From CAZHEV01 sp964531335 [NCBI: uncultured bacterium] (GTDB taxonomy: Bacteria > Eisenbacteria > RBG-16-71-46 > CAZHEV01): a stretch of DNA of 64,000 nucleotides. Below the pieces are notes generated by a model. It saw only the letters and a program-made list of their open reading frames with translations, did not search any database and was not told the DNA's origin. Made by a program: the position numbers and the translations under genes. Below are positions 35,056 to 44,103 of this stretch, piece by piece. The stretch lies in contig CAZHEV010000003.1 of NCBI GenBank assembly GCA_964531335.1, positions 195,254-259,253 of the forward strand, in the 5' to 3' direction. Numbering within the stretch: position 1 is the first letter of the stretch; each line of letters starts with the position of its first letter.

Positions 35056-36120
35056 CTACACGCCTTCATAAGTCAGCAGGGGGTCGAACACCTCGCAGCC
35101 GAGGGCCCCGGCGACGGCCGGGTCCTTGACGCTGGCGATCCGCGCCCAGGGAATCGAAAGCCGGGTGTTCCAATTCGTCTCGACCGCGCGGCCTTGGCCT
35201 ATGACGACGAGCATCTCGGCGCCTGAGGCGCATGCGTCGAATTCTCTCGAGACTTTCATCATGTCCAGCCCCGAAGTAACGCTTCCCGACGAGATCAGCC
35301 GAAGCTTTCCCGTATCGAAGAGCGATCTCAATTCAGGATCCGTCCCGCTCATAGTCTGAAACAGCTCGGTCGCCTCCCCGGCGGTCATGTCGTTGAGCGC
35401 CGGGACCTCGTTGGCGGCAATGACGGAGGAGTAGCCGAGCGTCGCAAGATGTTTGACCAGCGTGGTTACGCCCAAGACCATCTCCGCGCCCGCGTTGTCG
35501 GTACAGATCACGATCGAGCCATCTTCTCGCGGCCCGTCCTTCAGACGCGCTTCGAGCTCCCCCAGCTCATCACGGAACCATGCCTTCCCGGCCAGCTCCG
35601 CTGTCCTGTCGAATACCGTGGTCTTCGCGTCCCTGTTGAGCTTTCGCGCCTCGGCGGAGCCCATGTCCACCAAGTTGCCGGCCATGACAAGCGACACGAT
35701 CCATCGCAGCAGCTCCCGCTCGGAGGAGCCCGCGGGAACGACCTCCCCGGACCGGCCAAGCATAGCCAGCGCCCTCTCGTTGTCCCTGCGCTTGAGATCC
35801 CTGTATGGGTCGGGTATTCCGTGCTCGGTGAAGATGTGCCGGCGAATCTCCACCACCTCGTTCACGGTGCGAGGTCCGTTCGGATCGAGCTCGCTTTCGA
35901 AGTCATCCAGGAACCGGCAGAACCTCACGTGCGCCCGGCGGCACTTCTCGTGCATCTCGGGCGATGCTTTCTCCGTGTAGCTGTCGAGCATGTGGCGCGA
36001 GTTCTTCCTCAGAGCCGTCATCCAGTAGCGGCGGGCCTCCTCATCGGCAACAAGGTCCCAAAGACCGGGCATGTAATTGTCGCGGTCGAGCAGCGCGGAG
36101 AAGACGGCGGTATCAGGCAT
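35056..36120 (-). CDS. DUF89 (ARMT1-like) damage-control phosphatase-family protein
   Basis: This 354-residue protein shows the DUF89 core. It has a metal-binding CTDNAGAEMVLGV motif (D-N of the active site), VIAANEVPALNDMT, SGSVTSGLDMMKVSREF and VVIGQGRAVETN. Family members are metal-dependent phosphatases acting on damaged sugar phosphates or cofactors. Its ATG lies within the 3' end of the upstream gene (8-nt overlap), so the two are coupled. The substrate cannot be read from the sequence. Confidence 0.8.
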   Translation of the reverse strand: MPDTAVFSALLDRDNYMPGLWDLVADEEARRYWMTALRKNSRHMLDSYTEKASPEMHEKCRRAHVRFCRFLDDFESELDPNGPRTVNEVVEIRRHIFTEHGIPDPYRDLKRRDNERALAMLGRSGEVVPAGSSERELLRWIVSLVMAGNLVDMGSAEARKLNRDAKTTVFDRTAELAGKAWFRDELGELEARLKDGPREDGSIVICTDNAGAEMVLGVTTLVKHLATLGYSSVIAANEVPALNDMTAGEATELFQTMSGTDPELRSLFDTGKLRLISSGSVTSGLDMMKVSREFDACASGAEMLVVIGQGRAVETNWNTRLSIPWARIASVKDPAVAGALGCEVFDPLLTYEGV

Positions 36121-36793
36121 CGCGCCTCCCGGCCCTTTCGATCTCCTCGGAGGCGAGATCGCGCGCCCACTTGGAGGCCCGGGGGCCGGCGACCCTTCCG
36201 GCGACCTTCACCGTCTCCATTATCGACTTCGGGGTGCATCCGACGTTCAGCGCCCCGTGGATGTGCGATCTCAGCTGGCGCGTCCAGCCGGTCGCGACCA
36301 GGGTTGCTATCACGCACAGCTCTCTCAAGGGGGGCTTGAGCGGCGGCCGGCTCAGCACCTTGCCGTATCCCTCGCGAATCATCCAGCTCCACATCTCGGG
36401 ATGCAGCTCGATCGATCTCTTCCTCAGGGGCTCGTACTTGTCGCCGTACACTTTCTTGCACAGCTTGAGGCCTCTGTTGATTATCGTCTCGGTGGAAGTG
36501 GCGGGAACTCGTATCCGGCGGGTGCCGAGCCCGGCGGTGACGTCTCTCAATACGACCAGTCCTTCCAGGGCCGCCGGGAAGCCCGCGAAGAGGTAGCACT
36601 GCAGTATCACCTCCTCGAGGTGGCGAATGGGTATGCCCTCGGAGATGGAGGTCTTTATGTATCTCTCAAGCCTGCCGGAGTCTCCGGCCGCGGCGGCTGC
36701 GGAGACGGCGGGGAGGTGCTTCTCCTCCTTCGACGGCTCGTATCTCTTTCTCGGCACCCGGATGTCTCCCGTATGTCCCCGGGGGGCGGCCAT
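36113..36793 (-). CDS. Carboxymuconolactone decarboxylase-like (AhpD-fold) protein
   Basis: This 226-residue protein has two CMD-like halves: HLEEVILQCYLFAGFPAALEG (about 50-75) and RELCVIATLVATGWTRQLRSHIHGALNVGC (about 155-185). The CxxC of AhpD peroxidases is absent, so it is closer to the gamma-carboxymuconolactone decarboxylase group, though the true substrate is unknown. The ATG at 36793 is chosen; an in-frame GTG at 36817 has no better site. It overlaps the DUF89 gene by 8 nt and is divergent from the M24 peptidase. Confidence 0.75.
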   Translation of the reverse strand: MAAPRGHTGDIRVPRKRYEPSKEEKHLPAVSAAAAAGDSGRLERYIKTSISEGIPIRHLEEVILQCYLFAGFPAALEGLVVLRDVTAGLGTRRIRVPATSTETIINRGLKLCKKVYGDKYEPLRKRSIELHPEMWSWMIREGYGKVLSRPPLKPPLRELCVIATLVATGWTRQLRSHIHGALNVGCTPKSIMETVKVAGRVAGPRASKWARDLASEEIERAGRRDA

Positions 36794-36891
36794 GGCCCAC
36801 CGGGGGTAGGTCCGCACACTCGACTTTACTAGGCTGACTCGAGCGTCTATATTCGCAGATAAGAACGCCTACGGTCAACAAGGAGGAGACC

Positions 36892-38076
36892 TTGGAATAC
36901 GTACCTAAAGAAGAGATAGAGGGGCGCATAAAGCGCCTGCAAGAGAAACTGGAGGAAGAAGGCCTGGACGGGTGTCTAATCCTCCAGATGACGGACCTGT
37001 TCTACTTCACCGGCACTCTGCAGAACGCCGTTTTATGGGTGCCGGCTTCGGGCGACGCCGTCCTGGCGGTCAAGATGAGTCTCGAGAGGGCGAAGGCGGA
37101 GTCCCCCTTGGAGAAGATCGTGGCCATGCGGAGCTACCGCCGGCTCCCCGAGCTGCTGGGCTTCGCGAAGCCGCCGGCCAAGATCGGCATGGAACTCGAC
37201 GTCCTGCCGGTCTCCGTACACTCGAAGCTCGCAAAGTCCATAGGAAGCCTGGAGAGCGTCGATGTTTCGACGACGATCCGGCGGATCAGGGCCGTCAAGA
37301 GCGCCTACGAGATTTCTCAAATAGAGCGCGCCGGCGAGATCCACGCCGAGGTGTTCGCCCTTGTGCCGACGATAATGAGGGAGGGCATGAGGGAGATCGA
37401 CGTCGTCATGAAGCTGGAAGCCGAGTACGGTGCGAGGGGCCACGCTGCGCCCATAAGGCTGCGCTCGTGGAACACGGAGTTCTACGCCGGAGTGGTGAGC
37501 GCGGGAGTTTCTGCCAACGCGCCAACCGCCTTCGACGGCCCCGACGGCATGGCCGGCATGAGCCCGGCTTCGCCGCAGATGGCGGGACTCCGCGAGATAG
37601 CCAAGGGTGAGCCCGTGATAGTGGACATAGTGTGCAATCATAACGGGTACCTGGCCGACAAGACCCGCATCTTCTGCATCGGCCGGCCGCCGGAGGAGGC
37701 TCTGAAGGCACACGAGCTGGCAATAGAGATACAGAAGGAAATCGGCGAGACGTTGACGCCGGGCGCTATCCCTGAAGAGATATACAACAAGGCCAAGCAG
37801 AGAGGTGACGCGAGCCCTTGGGCGGAGACATTCATGGGCTACGGTGACAACCAGGTCTCGTTCGTGGGCCACGGTGTGGGGCTCGAGCTCGACGAGCTGC
37901 CCGTGCTGGCCCATCGCTTCAAGGAGCCGCTGGCCGAGGGCATGACCATCGCCGTGGAGCCCAAGTTCTTCCTGGAAGGGATAGGGGCGGTCGGGGTCGA
38001 GGACACCTTTGTGGTGGAAAAAGGCGGCGGCAGAAAGCTCACCAAGTTCCCCGTGGAGATACAGGTAATAGAATAG
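36892..38076 (+). CDS. M24-family metallopeptidase (Xaa-Pro aminopeptidase/creatinase-like)
   Basis: This 394-residue pita-bread enzyme has an N-terminal creatinase-like domain and a C-terminal M24 domain. All five metal ligands are visible: Asp in VIVDIVCNHNGY, Asp in LADKTRIF, His in VGHGVGLELDE, Glu in IAVEPKFF and Glu in VGVEDTFVV. Proline-specific dipeptide or N-terminal cleavage is the expected activity. The start is TTG at 36892 after a strong AAGGAGGAG. Its stop lies only 3 bp from the stop of the convergent thiC, with no room for a terminator. Confidence 0.93.
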   Translation: MEYVPKEEIEGRIKRLQEKLEEEGLDGCLILQMTDLFYFTGTLQNAVLWVPASGDAVLAVKMSLERAKAESPLEKIVAMRSYRRLPELLGFAKPPAKIGMELDVLPVSVHSKLAKSIGSLESVDVSTTIRRIRAVKSAYEISQIERAGEIHAEVFALVPTIMREGMREIDVVMKLEAEYGARGHAAPIRLRSWNTEFYAGVVSAGVSANAPTAFDGPDGMAGMSPASPQMAGLREIAKGEPVIVDIVCNHNGYLADKTRIFCIGRPPEEALKAHELAIEIQKEIGETLTPGAIPEEIYNKAKQRGDASPWAETFMGYGDNQVSFVGHGVGLELDELPVLAHRFKEPLAEGMTIAVEPKFFLEGIGAVGVEDTFVVEKGGGRKLTKFPVEIQVIE

Positions 38077-38079
38077 GGG

Positions 38080-39366
38080 CTATTTCGCGCGGGTCTTCTC
38101 CAGGTGCTTCCTCATGGCGTTGTCCATGTCTATCGCGCACAGCGGGCCGCACATGGTACATACGGCGCTCTCATAGGCCTCGCTCGAGGCCCTCATCTCC
38201 CTTGCGCGCTCGGGGTCTATCGCCAGCGAGTACATCTTCTCCCAATCCAGGGCCTTCCTTGCCTCGGACATGGACCTGTCCCAGTCCTTGGCCCCCTTCA
38301 CGCCCTTCACTATGTCGGCTGTGTGGGCCGCGATGCGCGCGGCGATGACGCCTTCCCTTACGTCCTCCACCGTGGGCAGCCTCAGATGCTCGGCTCGAGT
38401 GACGTAGCACAGGAAGTCCGCGCCGCTGGCCGCGGCGATGGCACCCCCTATGGCCGAGGTTATATGATCGTATCCCGGTGCGACGTCCGTGGTCAGCGGG
38501 CCGAGCACGTAGAAGGGCGCTCCGCCGCAGAGCTTCTTCTCCAGCTCCACGTTGGCCTCGATCTCGTCGAGCGGCACGTGGCCCGGCCCTTCGATCATCA
38601 CCTGGACTCCTCGGTCCCTTGCTCTCGCAGCCAGCTCTCCGAGGATCGCGAGCTCCCTGAACTGCGCCTGATCGCTTGCGTCGTGAATGGCGCCTGGTCT
38701 TAGACCGTCTCCCAGGCTCAAAGTGACGTCGTGCTCCAGGGCGATGTCGAGCAGGCGGTCGTAGTGCTCGTAGAGCGGATTCTCCCGGCCGGTCCTGCAG
38801 ATCCAGGAGGCCATCACGCTTCCGCCCCTGCTTACTATGCCGCACACCCGTCCCTGGTCGAGAAGCCTGTCCAGCGAGTCCTTGGTCACGCCGCAGTGGA
38901 CTGTCACGAAGTCCACCCCTTGCCGGGCCTGCTTGTCGATCACCTCGAAGATGTCGTCGGCGGTGTAGTCCTGTACGCCGCGCTCGGATATGACCTGGTA
39001 GATCGGCACGGTTCCCATCATTACGGCGCACTTCTTCAGCAGGGCGAGCCGCATGTCGTCCAGGTCCTCGCCCGTGCTCAGGTCCATTACCGCGTCTGCT
39101 CCGGCCTTGACGGAGACGTTCAGCTTCTCGATCTCCTCGTCCAGGCTCTTGTGTTGGGCTGAGTAGCCTATGTTGGCGTTTATCTTGGTGCGAAGGCCCG
39201 CCCCGATCCCCCTGGGCCTGAAGCGGTGATGCAGGTTCTTGGGGATGACAACGGTGCCCTGGGCCACGGAATCGCGCACGACGGCGGGCTCGAGACCTTC
39301 GTCCTCCGCCACGGCCCGCATGGCATCGGTAATATCGCCCTTCTTGGCTGCTTCCAGCTGTGTCAT
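38080..39366 (-). CDS. thiC: Phosphomethylpyrimidine synthase ThiC (short type)
   Basis: ThiC is a radical-SAM enzyme converting aminoimidazole ribotide to HMP phosphate for thiamine. The 428 residues lack the long N-terminal extension of the E. coli enzyme and match the short archaeal/clostridial/deltaproteobacterial type. Seen are [45 protein letters not shown] and the cluster motif CTMCGPLC (C-x2-C-x3-C). E. coli-type ThiC has C-x2-C-x4-C. The related 5-hydroxybenzimidazole synthase BzaF is a possible alternative, because no other thiamine gene and no TPP riboswitch lie nearby. Confidence 0.88.
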   Translation of the reverse strand: MTQLEAAKKGDITDAMRAVAEDEGLEPAVVRDSVAQGTVVIPKNLHHRFRPRGIGAGLRTKINANIGYSAQHKSLDEEIEKLNVSVKAGADAVMDLSTGEDLDDMRLALLKKCAVMMGTVPIYQVISERGVQDYTADDIFEVIDKQARQGVDFVTVHCGVTKDSLDRLLDQGRVCGIVSRGGSVMASWICRTGRENPLYEHYDRLLDIALEHDVTLSLGDGLRPGAIHDASDQAQFRELAILGELAARARDRGVQVMIEGPGHVPLDEIEANVELEKKLCGGAPFYVLGPLTTDVAPGYDHITSAIGGAIAAASGADFLCYVTRAEHLRLPTVEDVREGVIAARIAAHTADIVKGVKGAKDWDRSMSEARKALDWEKMYSLAIDPERAREMRASSEAYESAVCTMCGPLCAIDMDNAMRKHLEKTRAK

Positions 39367-39411
39367 CTAAATCACCTCTTCGCAAGCCACCGGGGATCGG
39401 TCATCGATAGT

Positions 39412-39440
39412 ATTATAAGCCTCCATAGGTCCGCGAACAA
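39412..39440 (-). promoter_or_regulatory. Promoter of thiC
   Basis: On the minus strand TTGTTC (39440-39435) is followed after 17 nt by a perfect TATAAT (39417-39412), about 45 nt before the thiC start. Confidence 0.65.
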
Positions 39441-39448
39441 GAAAAGGA

Positions 39449-39523
39449 CGCCTGCGCAACGCGATTGCCGTGATCCGGGCGGTGAGGTACCGGCCGGACC
39501 TGCCGCAGTACGAAGCGCAGGCG
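39449..39523 (-). terminator. Long hairpin between the ferredoxin gene and thiC
   Basis: A 9-bp stem GCGCAGGCG / CGCCTGCGC (arms 39515-39523 and 39449-39457) encloses a 57-nt GC-rich loop. On the minus strand it is followed by TCCTTTTCTTG. It probably ends the ferredoxin transcript; a structured RNA is possible. Confidence 0.5.
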
Positions 39524-39548
39524 CCCGCTCAGAGCTAACCGGCGAATC

Positions 39549-39797
39549 TCATTCGGGATGCAGCCGGGCTTTCTTCTCGAGAAGCTCTTCCTTCGATTCC
39601 TCGTAGTCGGGATTCGGGAAGATACACTCCACAGGGCATACGGAAATGCACTGAGGTTCATCGTGGAACCCCACGCACTCGTTGCACTTTTCGGGATCTA
39701 TCACGTAGATCTCGTCGCCCTCGGAAATCGCCTCGTTAGGGCACTCGGGCTCGCACGCCGCGCAGTTAATGCACTCCTCGTTGATCAGCAGTGCCAC
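39549..39797 (-). CDS. YfhL-type dicluster [4Fe-4S] ferredoxin
   Basis: This 82-residue ferredoxin has two clusters: CINCAACEPECP (C-x2-C-x2-C-x3-CP) and C-NECVGFHDEPQ-C-ISV-C-P with the 7-8 residue insertion typical of the YfhL/Allochromatium-type fold. The GTG at 39797 (after AAGGAGGTGAAGCTG) gives the start MALLINEECINC, matching YfhL (MALLI...); the frame is open to an earlier GTG at 39806. It is monocistronic with its own promoter and likely supplies electrons to Fe-S or radical enzymes, perhaps ThiC downstream. Confidence 0.93.
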   Translation of the reverse strand: MALLINEECINCAACEPECPNEAISEGDEIYVIDPEKCNECVGFHDEPQCISVCPVECIFPNPDYEESKEELLEKKARLHPE

Positions 39798-39855
39798 CAG
39801 CTTCACCTCCTTGACCTTCTAGGCATCTTCCTCACGCGCACTGACTAGTTACCGT

Positions 39856-39874
39856 CGATCGGACGAGCCGATCG
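39856..39874. promoter_or_regulatory. Inverted repeat in the ferredoxin leader
   Basis: CGATCGG-N5-CCGATCG is a perfect 7-bp inverted repeat directly after the ferredoxin -10 box, placed like a repressor operator or a transcript-end hairpin. Confidence 0.5.
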
Positions 39875-39880
39875 TTGCAC

Positions 39881-39910
39881 ATAATTCTCTCTGTGGGTCC
39901 GGAAAGTCAA
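39881..39910 (-). promoter_or_regulatory. Promoter of the ferredoxin gene
   Basis: On the minus strand TTGACT (39910-39905) is followed after 18 nt by AATTAT (39886-39881). Confidence 0.5.
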
Positions 39911-39993
39911 CCCCTTTTGGGGGCGATGGAGTTGACTCGAGGTGCGGAGGGTCACTTTCATTCTAGCAGCCACCCCAGGGCGGGAACAAGGCT

Positions 39994-40022
39994 AATCTTA
40001 CCTCTCCAAATCTTACCTCTCC
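39994..40022. repeat. 15-bp-period tandem duplication across a gene's stop codon
   Basis: AATCTTACCTCTCC occurs at 39994-40007 and again at 40009-40022. The second copy contains the last codons and stop of the HEAT-cyclophilin gene. Confidence 0.7.
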
Positions 40023-41959
40023 ACCTCGGCACTCTGCATTCTAGCTCCGACCTGAATCCGGTCGACCACGTCCATGCCCTCCTCGACCTGTCCGAAGACC
40101 GTGTACCTGCCGTCCAGGTGGGGCTGAGGGCTGTGGGTTATGAAGAACTGGCTGCCCCCCGTGTCCTTGCCGGCCAGGGCCATTCCTACGGTGCCCCGGC
40201 TGTAGCCGACCCGGTTGTACTCGCAGGGGATCATGTAGCCGGGGCCTCCCCAACCGTCCCCTCTCGGACACCCTCCCTGGACGACGAAATCGGGCACCAC
40301 CCTGTGGAAGGTCAAACCGTCGTAGAATCCCTTCTCGGCCAGCCTTGCGAAGTTGGCCGCGGTCACCGGGGCCTCCTCGGCCAACAGCCGGATGACTATG
40401 TCTCCCTTCTCGGTCTTCAGGCGCACCCGTGCCCCGACCAGGCCGCGGGCGTATCGCAGGTCGGCCTCTCCGGCGATAACGGAGTTGACCGGCACCCTCT
40501 CGGAATAGTCGTTGCCGGTTATCTCCTTCAAGGCCCAGGCCGCCCTCTCCGCGACGGGTTTCCTCGTATCGTCCAGTGCCCTCTCCAATAGGGGGAGGGC
40601 CTCGCGGCTTCCGATCTTGCCAAGTGCCTCGATAATCTCGTGGTGAGGCGTGACGTCCGAGACATCGGGGAAGCGCTCGTAGAGGGTGGCGAGCTCGCGC
40701 GCCCACTTGCCGTCGCCCGACCCTGCCACCGCCTTTGCCAGGGACGCCGCTACGACCATGTCGTCGCATCGCGCCGCCGGATCCCACAGGGCGTCCTTGT
40801 CGTAACTCGAAAGCGTAGAGAGCGCGTCGAGAGCCGAAGCGAGCACCGCAGGCTCCCTCTCACGCGAGACGAGATTGACCAGGGCCACGGAGGAGCGGTT
40901 GTCTCCGATCGTGCCCAGCCCCTCGGCGGCCGCGGCCCTCAATCTACGGTTTCGAGACTCCAGCATATCGACAAGGTAGGGGAAGGCGCCCGCACTGTCC
41001 GCCTCGGCCAATCCTTTGGCCGAGGCCGCCGCAATTCTCCAGTTGTTGCTGTCCAGCATGTCTTTCAGGACGCCTGCGGCCCTGGGCCCCCCGAGCTTTC
41101 CCAGGGAAGTCAACGCGGTAAGGGCGAGATGCTCGTTATCTGAGGCCGCCAGGTGTACTAAGGGCTCTACGGCACGCGCGTCGCCGGACTCGCCGAGTGC
41201 TCTGGCCGCGTCCACGGCCACCCTCCAGTCGCGATCGGCGAGCATGCTTATCAAGGGGAACAGCCCTCGGTGGCTCTTTGTATCGCCCAGCCCGCGAGCA
41301 GAGTAGGACCTTACCAGGGGATGGCGGTCGCCCAACCCGGTTATGAAGGCGTCGATCGCCGGAACCACCTTTCGCCTCGCCAGCGCGTAGAACACTTTCC
41401 AGCGGGTTTCGTCGTCGAACTCCCCCGCGTGCTCGATCAGGGCTAGGTCGGCGCCCTCGTGCGGGATCTGTCTGCGGCCCAGGAGGCCCAGCGCGATCGC
41501 CGCCCGGCCGCGGACTGCCGATCTCGGATCGTCCAGAGAGCGCGAGAGAACCGCGGATGAGTCTTCTGCGCCCACCTTGCCTATCGCCTCTACGATGCGC
41601 TCGCGGACCCCCGGATCCTCCTCGCGCTCCAGGGCGCCGATGAGTATTGCCTCGGCCTCCGCGTCCCACATCTGTCCCAGCGCAAAGGCGGCGGCGTTCC
41701 TGACCGACGGCTCGGCATCGGAAAGAGCCGCGGAGAGCGCCCCTATGGTGGAAGGGTCCTGGATTCTGGCGAGCGCCATCGCCGAGCGGGCTCTGATCTC
41801 TGGATCTTGGTGCTGTAGATACCCAAGGAGGGCTCCGTCGCCGAGCGAGCGGTGATACTCCAGATGCGCTATGGTCTCCTTCGAAGATTCTCGCTTGGTC
41901 ACGCAGGCGGTTTGAAGGGCCAGGGCGGATGCCAGCAGGCACAGGAGGAGTCGCTTCAT
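40013..41959 (-). CDS. Lipoprotein fusing HEAT repeats to a cyclophilin-type peptidyl-prolyl isomerase
   Basis: This 648-residue envelope protein has a signal peptide with lipobox LQTAC (Cys19). About 480 residues of HEAT/PBS-lyase-like repeats of ~31 residues follow (units such as [21 protein letters not shown] and [17 protein letters not shown]). The C-terminal cyclophilin domain (about 505-645) has [22 protein letters not shown] and [24 protein letters not shown], with the catalytic Arg and the substrate-binding residues present. It probably acts as a periplasmic folding factor whose HEAT superhelix binds partners. The start has no close partner gene. Confidence 0.93.
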   Translation of the reverse strand: MKRLLLCLLASALALQTACVTKRESSKETIAHLEYHRSLGDGALLGYLQHQDPEIRARSAMALARIQDPSTIGALSAALSDAEPSVRNAAAFALGQMWDAEAEAILIGALEREEDPGVRERIVEAIGKVGAEDSSAVLSRSLDDPRSAVRGRAAIALGLLGRRQIPHEGADLALIEHAGEFDDETRWKVFYALARRKVVPAIDAFITGLGDRHPLVRSYSARGLGDTKSHRGLFPLISMLADRDWRVAVDAARALGESGDARAVEPLVHLAASDNEHLALTALTSLGKLGGPRAAGVLKDMLDSNNWRIAAASAKGLAEADSAGAFPYLVDMLESRNRRLRAAAAEGLGTIGDNRSSVALVNLVSREREPAVLASALDALSTLSSYDKDALWDPAARCDDMVVAASLAKAVAGSGDGKWARELATLYERFPDVSDVTPHHEIIEALGKIGSREALPLLERALDDTRKPVAERAAWALKEITGNDYSERVPVNSVIAGEADLRYARGLVGARVRLKTEKGDIVIRLLAEEAPVTAANFARLAEKGFYDGLTFHRVVPDFVVQGGCPRGDGWGGPGYMIPCEYNRVGYSRGTVGMALAGKDTGGSQFFITHSPQPHLDGRYTVFGQVEEGMDVVDRIQVGARMQSAEVER

Positions 41960-42085
41960 AGGGGCCTCCGGGTGTGGTGCTCAGACCGCTAATGTTCTCT
42001 GGTTCATGCAAGCCGCAAGAGGATAGGACGGCCTCGCCCCGGGGCAAGGTGTCTCTATGTGTCCAAGAGGGGCGGCTCCGGGACA

Positions 42086-42466
42086 TCAGTAGACTTCTGG
42101 AAGGGGCTCCGGTTCATACGGCTCATCGCTGACCACGGTGGTCTCCTTGTAGCCTATGGAGATTAGCGCGCGCCTCAGGATGTCCACCTCGAGCTGCTCC
42201 GGGTCATAGCGGGCCCAAGCGCGCTTCTCGAGGAAGTTCGCGTAGGCCTTGTCGACGCCGTCGTATTGTTCGAGAGCCTCCTTTATCTTGAGCGCGCAGT
42301 TGCCGCAACACATCCCAGGCACCGAGAAGGTGATCTTCCTGAGATTGGACTTGGAATCGGCGCGGCTGTTCTCCGATGAACACCCGGTCCAAAGAGAGGC
42401 CGCCAAGCCCAGGATGCAGAGGCCCGTCAGCGCGAGCAATGTCCCGTATTTAATGCGCCTGAACAT
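42086..42466 (-). CDS. Heavy-metal-associated (HMA) domain lipoprotein
   Basis: This 126-residue protein has a signal peptide ending at the lipobox-like LWTGC. One HMA ferredoxin-like domain follows, with the metal motif GMCCGNCALKIKEALEQYDGV, where the usual GMxCxxC is GMCCGNC. A proline-rich acidic tail ends the protein. It probably binds Cu(I), Hg(II) or Zn(II) at the periplasmic face like MerP, perhaps handing over to an efflux pump such as the CusA-like one at the left edge (inference). The ATG at 42466 lies only a few nucleotides after the predicted transcription start and has no ribosome site, so the message may be leaderless. Confidence 0.85.
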   Translation of the reverse strand: MFRRIKYGTLLALTGLCILGLAASLWTGCSSENSRADSKSNLRKITFSVPGMCCGNCALKIKEALEQYDGVDKAYANFLEKRAWARYDPEQLEVDILRRALISIGYKETTVVSDEPYEPEPLPEVY

Positions 42467-42475
42467 AACACCATC

Positions 42476-42504
42476 ATGATAGCAAGGCCGGCGGCGACAG
42501 TCAA
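42476..42504 (-). promoter_or_regulatory. Promoter of the HMA lipoprotein gene
   Basis: On the minus strand TTGACT (42504-42499) is followed after 17 nt by TATCAT (42481-42476). The start codon begins only 9 nt after the -10 box. Confidence 0.7.
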
Positions 42505-42674
42505 GGCAGCCGAGCCGCGCAACTGGGAGCCGCGCAACCCAAGCGGCGCGGGGGAGCAAGGCCTAGGCGAGCGAGCCATACGGAGACCAGAGATGGACGT
42601 GCCGGCTCGGACCGCCGGCGCGGGCAATCCGGGAGGTGCCGCCGCCGAAATCTCACCACAAGATGCATCTTGCC

Positions 42675-42728
42675 AGCCGGCCACCACCTTGCTTCTCAGC
42701 CGGCCACCACCTTGCTTCTCAGCCGGCC
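42675..42728. repeat. 23-bp tandem duplication at the 3' end of the FAH-family gene
   Basis: A 23-bp unit beginning AGCCGGCCACCACC is present at 42675-42697 and 42698-42720, with a partial third copy (AGCCGGCC) to 42728. The unit encodes the last residues RSKVVAG of the gene. Confidence 0.8.
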
Positions 42729-43559
42729 CAAGCCCTCTATCTCGATTGTCACCACGTCGCCGGGTTTGAGAAAGACCGGGGGGTCCCGGAAGACTCCAAC
42801 GCCGGCCGGGGTGCCGGTGGCTATTATGTCCCCGGGCAGAAGCGTCATGGCCTCCGATATGTATGATATGACGTGGGGTATGTCGAATATCAACTCGGCG
42901 GTCGTGCTTCTCTGGAGGTTCACATTGTTGATGTAGGAGGCGATGGCCAAGGAGTGAGGGTCGGTCACCTCATCCGCTGTCACAACGGCGGGGCCGCAAG
43001 GCGCGAAAGTGTCGAAGCTCTTGCCCCTGAACCACTGCCGGTCTCCTCGCTGAATGGTGCGCGCGCTCACGTCGTTGAACACCATGAAGCCCGCGACGGA
43101 CCGCATCGCTTCTTCGAGGCTCGCGTTCCTAGTTGCGCGGCCTATGACTAAGGCCAGCTCCGCTTCGCAGTCCACACGCTCGTCCTGCTTGGGGATAGCT
43201 ATGTCGTCGTTCGGGCCTGAGAGAGCGCTCGGTGCCTTCGCGAAAAGCAAAGGCGCGCCGGGGGGCTCCTTGTCCTGCTCGCGGGCGTGATCAGCGTAAT
43301 TGAGGCCCAGGCATATTACCTTGGAGGCGTCGGGCACAGGAGGACCGAGCCTTACATCGCCGACGGCAATCCGCCGCCATGCGCCGGCCCCCTCGGCCGC
43401 TCCGACCGCGGCGGCCAGCTCCGAGAGCCTGTCTGTCTCGAGAATGCCCCTTACGGTGGCTGGGAAGGAGGCGTCTATGGAAGCGACGTCCACTATCTCA
43501 TCCCCGAGCAGCAGGCCCGGCCTCTCACTTCCTCTCACTCCGTAGCTAACCAACCGCAA
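42696..43559 (-). CDS. Fumarylacetoacetate hydrolase (FAH)-family protein
   Basis: This 287-residue enzyme of the FAH superfamily (acylpyruvate hydrolases, 2-hydroxyhepta-2,4-dienedioate isomerases) has the core CLGLNYADHAREQ, the metal-binding Glu/Glu/Asp set in ERVDCEAELALVIGR and FMVFNDVSARTIQ, KSFDTFAPCGP, and DIIATGTPAGVGVFRDPP. Such enzymes act late in aromatic degradation, and one could serve here beside benzoyl-CoA reduction, though it lies 14 kb away and in another unit. The exact substrate is open. The stop codon lies inside a 23-bp tandem duplication. Confidence 0.93.
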   Translation of the reverse strand: MRLVSYGVRGSERPGLLLGDEIVDVASIDASFPATVRGILETDRLSELAAAVGAAEGAGAWRRIAVGDVRLGPPVPDASKVICLGLNYADHAREQDKEPPGAPLLFAKAPSALSGPNDDIAIPKQDERVDCEAELALVIGRATRNASLEEAMRSVAGFMVFNDVSARTIQRGDRQWFRGKSFDTFAPCGPAVVTADEVTDPHSLAIASYINNVNLQRSTTAELIFDIPHVISYISEAMTLLPGDIIATGTPAGVGVFRDPPVFLKPGDVVTIEIEGLGRLRSKVVAG

Positions 43560-43658
43560 CTGATCGGCCCTCCTTCCTCAACTGTGAAGCGTCAAAGCCG
43601 GCGCGTTCCCGCACGGCCTCGTGTCTCGCCGTCCTAGGTTCGAGCATAGCCCGCCGGG

Positions 43659-43704
43659 GCCGCCCGGGGCAACATTGACGGCGCCGCCCGGGGCAACATT
43701 GACG
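43659..43704. repeat. 24-bp-period tandem repeat carrying a duplicated -35 box
   Basis: GCCGCCCGGGGCAACATTGACG occurs at 43659-43680 and 43683-43704. Each copy ends in TTGACG, and the second serves as the -35 box of the next promoter. Confidence 0.75.
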
Positions 43705-43727
43705 GGGCCGCCGCCGTATAGTAGATT
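43699..43727 (+). promoter_or_regulatory. Promoter of the zinc-ribbon membrane protein gene
   Basis: TTGACG (43699-43704) is followed after 17 nt by TAGATT (43722-43727). Confidence 0.6.
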
Positions 43728-43776
43728 GCAGGCGAGGAACGCCTAGTGCCGCTATTACCTTCTCAAGGAGGAGGAT

Positions 43777-44034
43777 ATGAAGCAGTGCCCAGTGTGCGTA
43801 AAGGAGCTGCCGGATGACGCGGTCTACTGCGCGTACTGCGGATACGATGTCAAGACCGGCATAGCCCCGGTCAGGAAGAAGACCGACGATCGCAGTGGCA
43901 GGTTCCTAGGCGGTATAGTGCTGATCGTGCTGGGAGCGATCTTCCTGGTCGAGGCCTACACCAACTATGGCTTCGATCGGCTCTGGCCTCTTCTGCTCAT
44001 TGCGATCGGGATAGGCGTGTTGCTGAAGAGGTAG
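43777..44034 (+). CDS. Zinc-ribbon plus two-TM (DUF5668-like) membrane protein
   Basis: This 85-residue protein has an N-terminal zinc ribbon (CPVCVKELPDDAVYCAYCG), a short basic linker, and two TM helices (about 43-60 and 68-83) of the LiaF-TM/DUF5668 kind with the LWPLLLIAIGIG motif. The role is unknown; such proteins are linked to envelope sensing. TCAAGGAGGAGGAT precedes the ATG. It stands alone. Confidence 0.85.
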   Translation: MKQCPVCVKELPDDAVYCAYCGYDVKTGIAPVRKKTDDRSGRFLGGIVLIVLGAIFLVEAYTNYGFDRLWPLLLIAIGIGVLLKR

Positions 44035-44103
44035 TGACGGCGTGCCCGCGGCGAGGCCCGCGCCGGGTCCCCGGAGGGCCCGCTTGCCAACCGGCGGATT
44101 ACC

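Noticed and set aside
39367-39540. TPP riboswitch upstream of thiC
   Set aside because: No CTGAGA or ACCTGATCTGG-like core is present; the structure seen is a simple long hairpin.
42560-42695. N-terminal extension of the HMA lipoprotein upstream of 42466
   Set aside because: The extension would lie in the promoter and remove the signal peptide from the N terminus.
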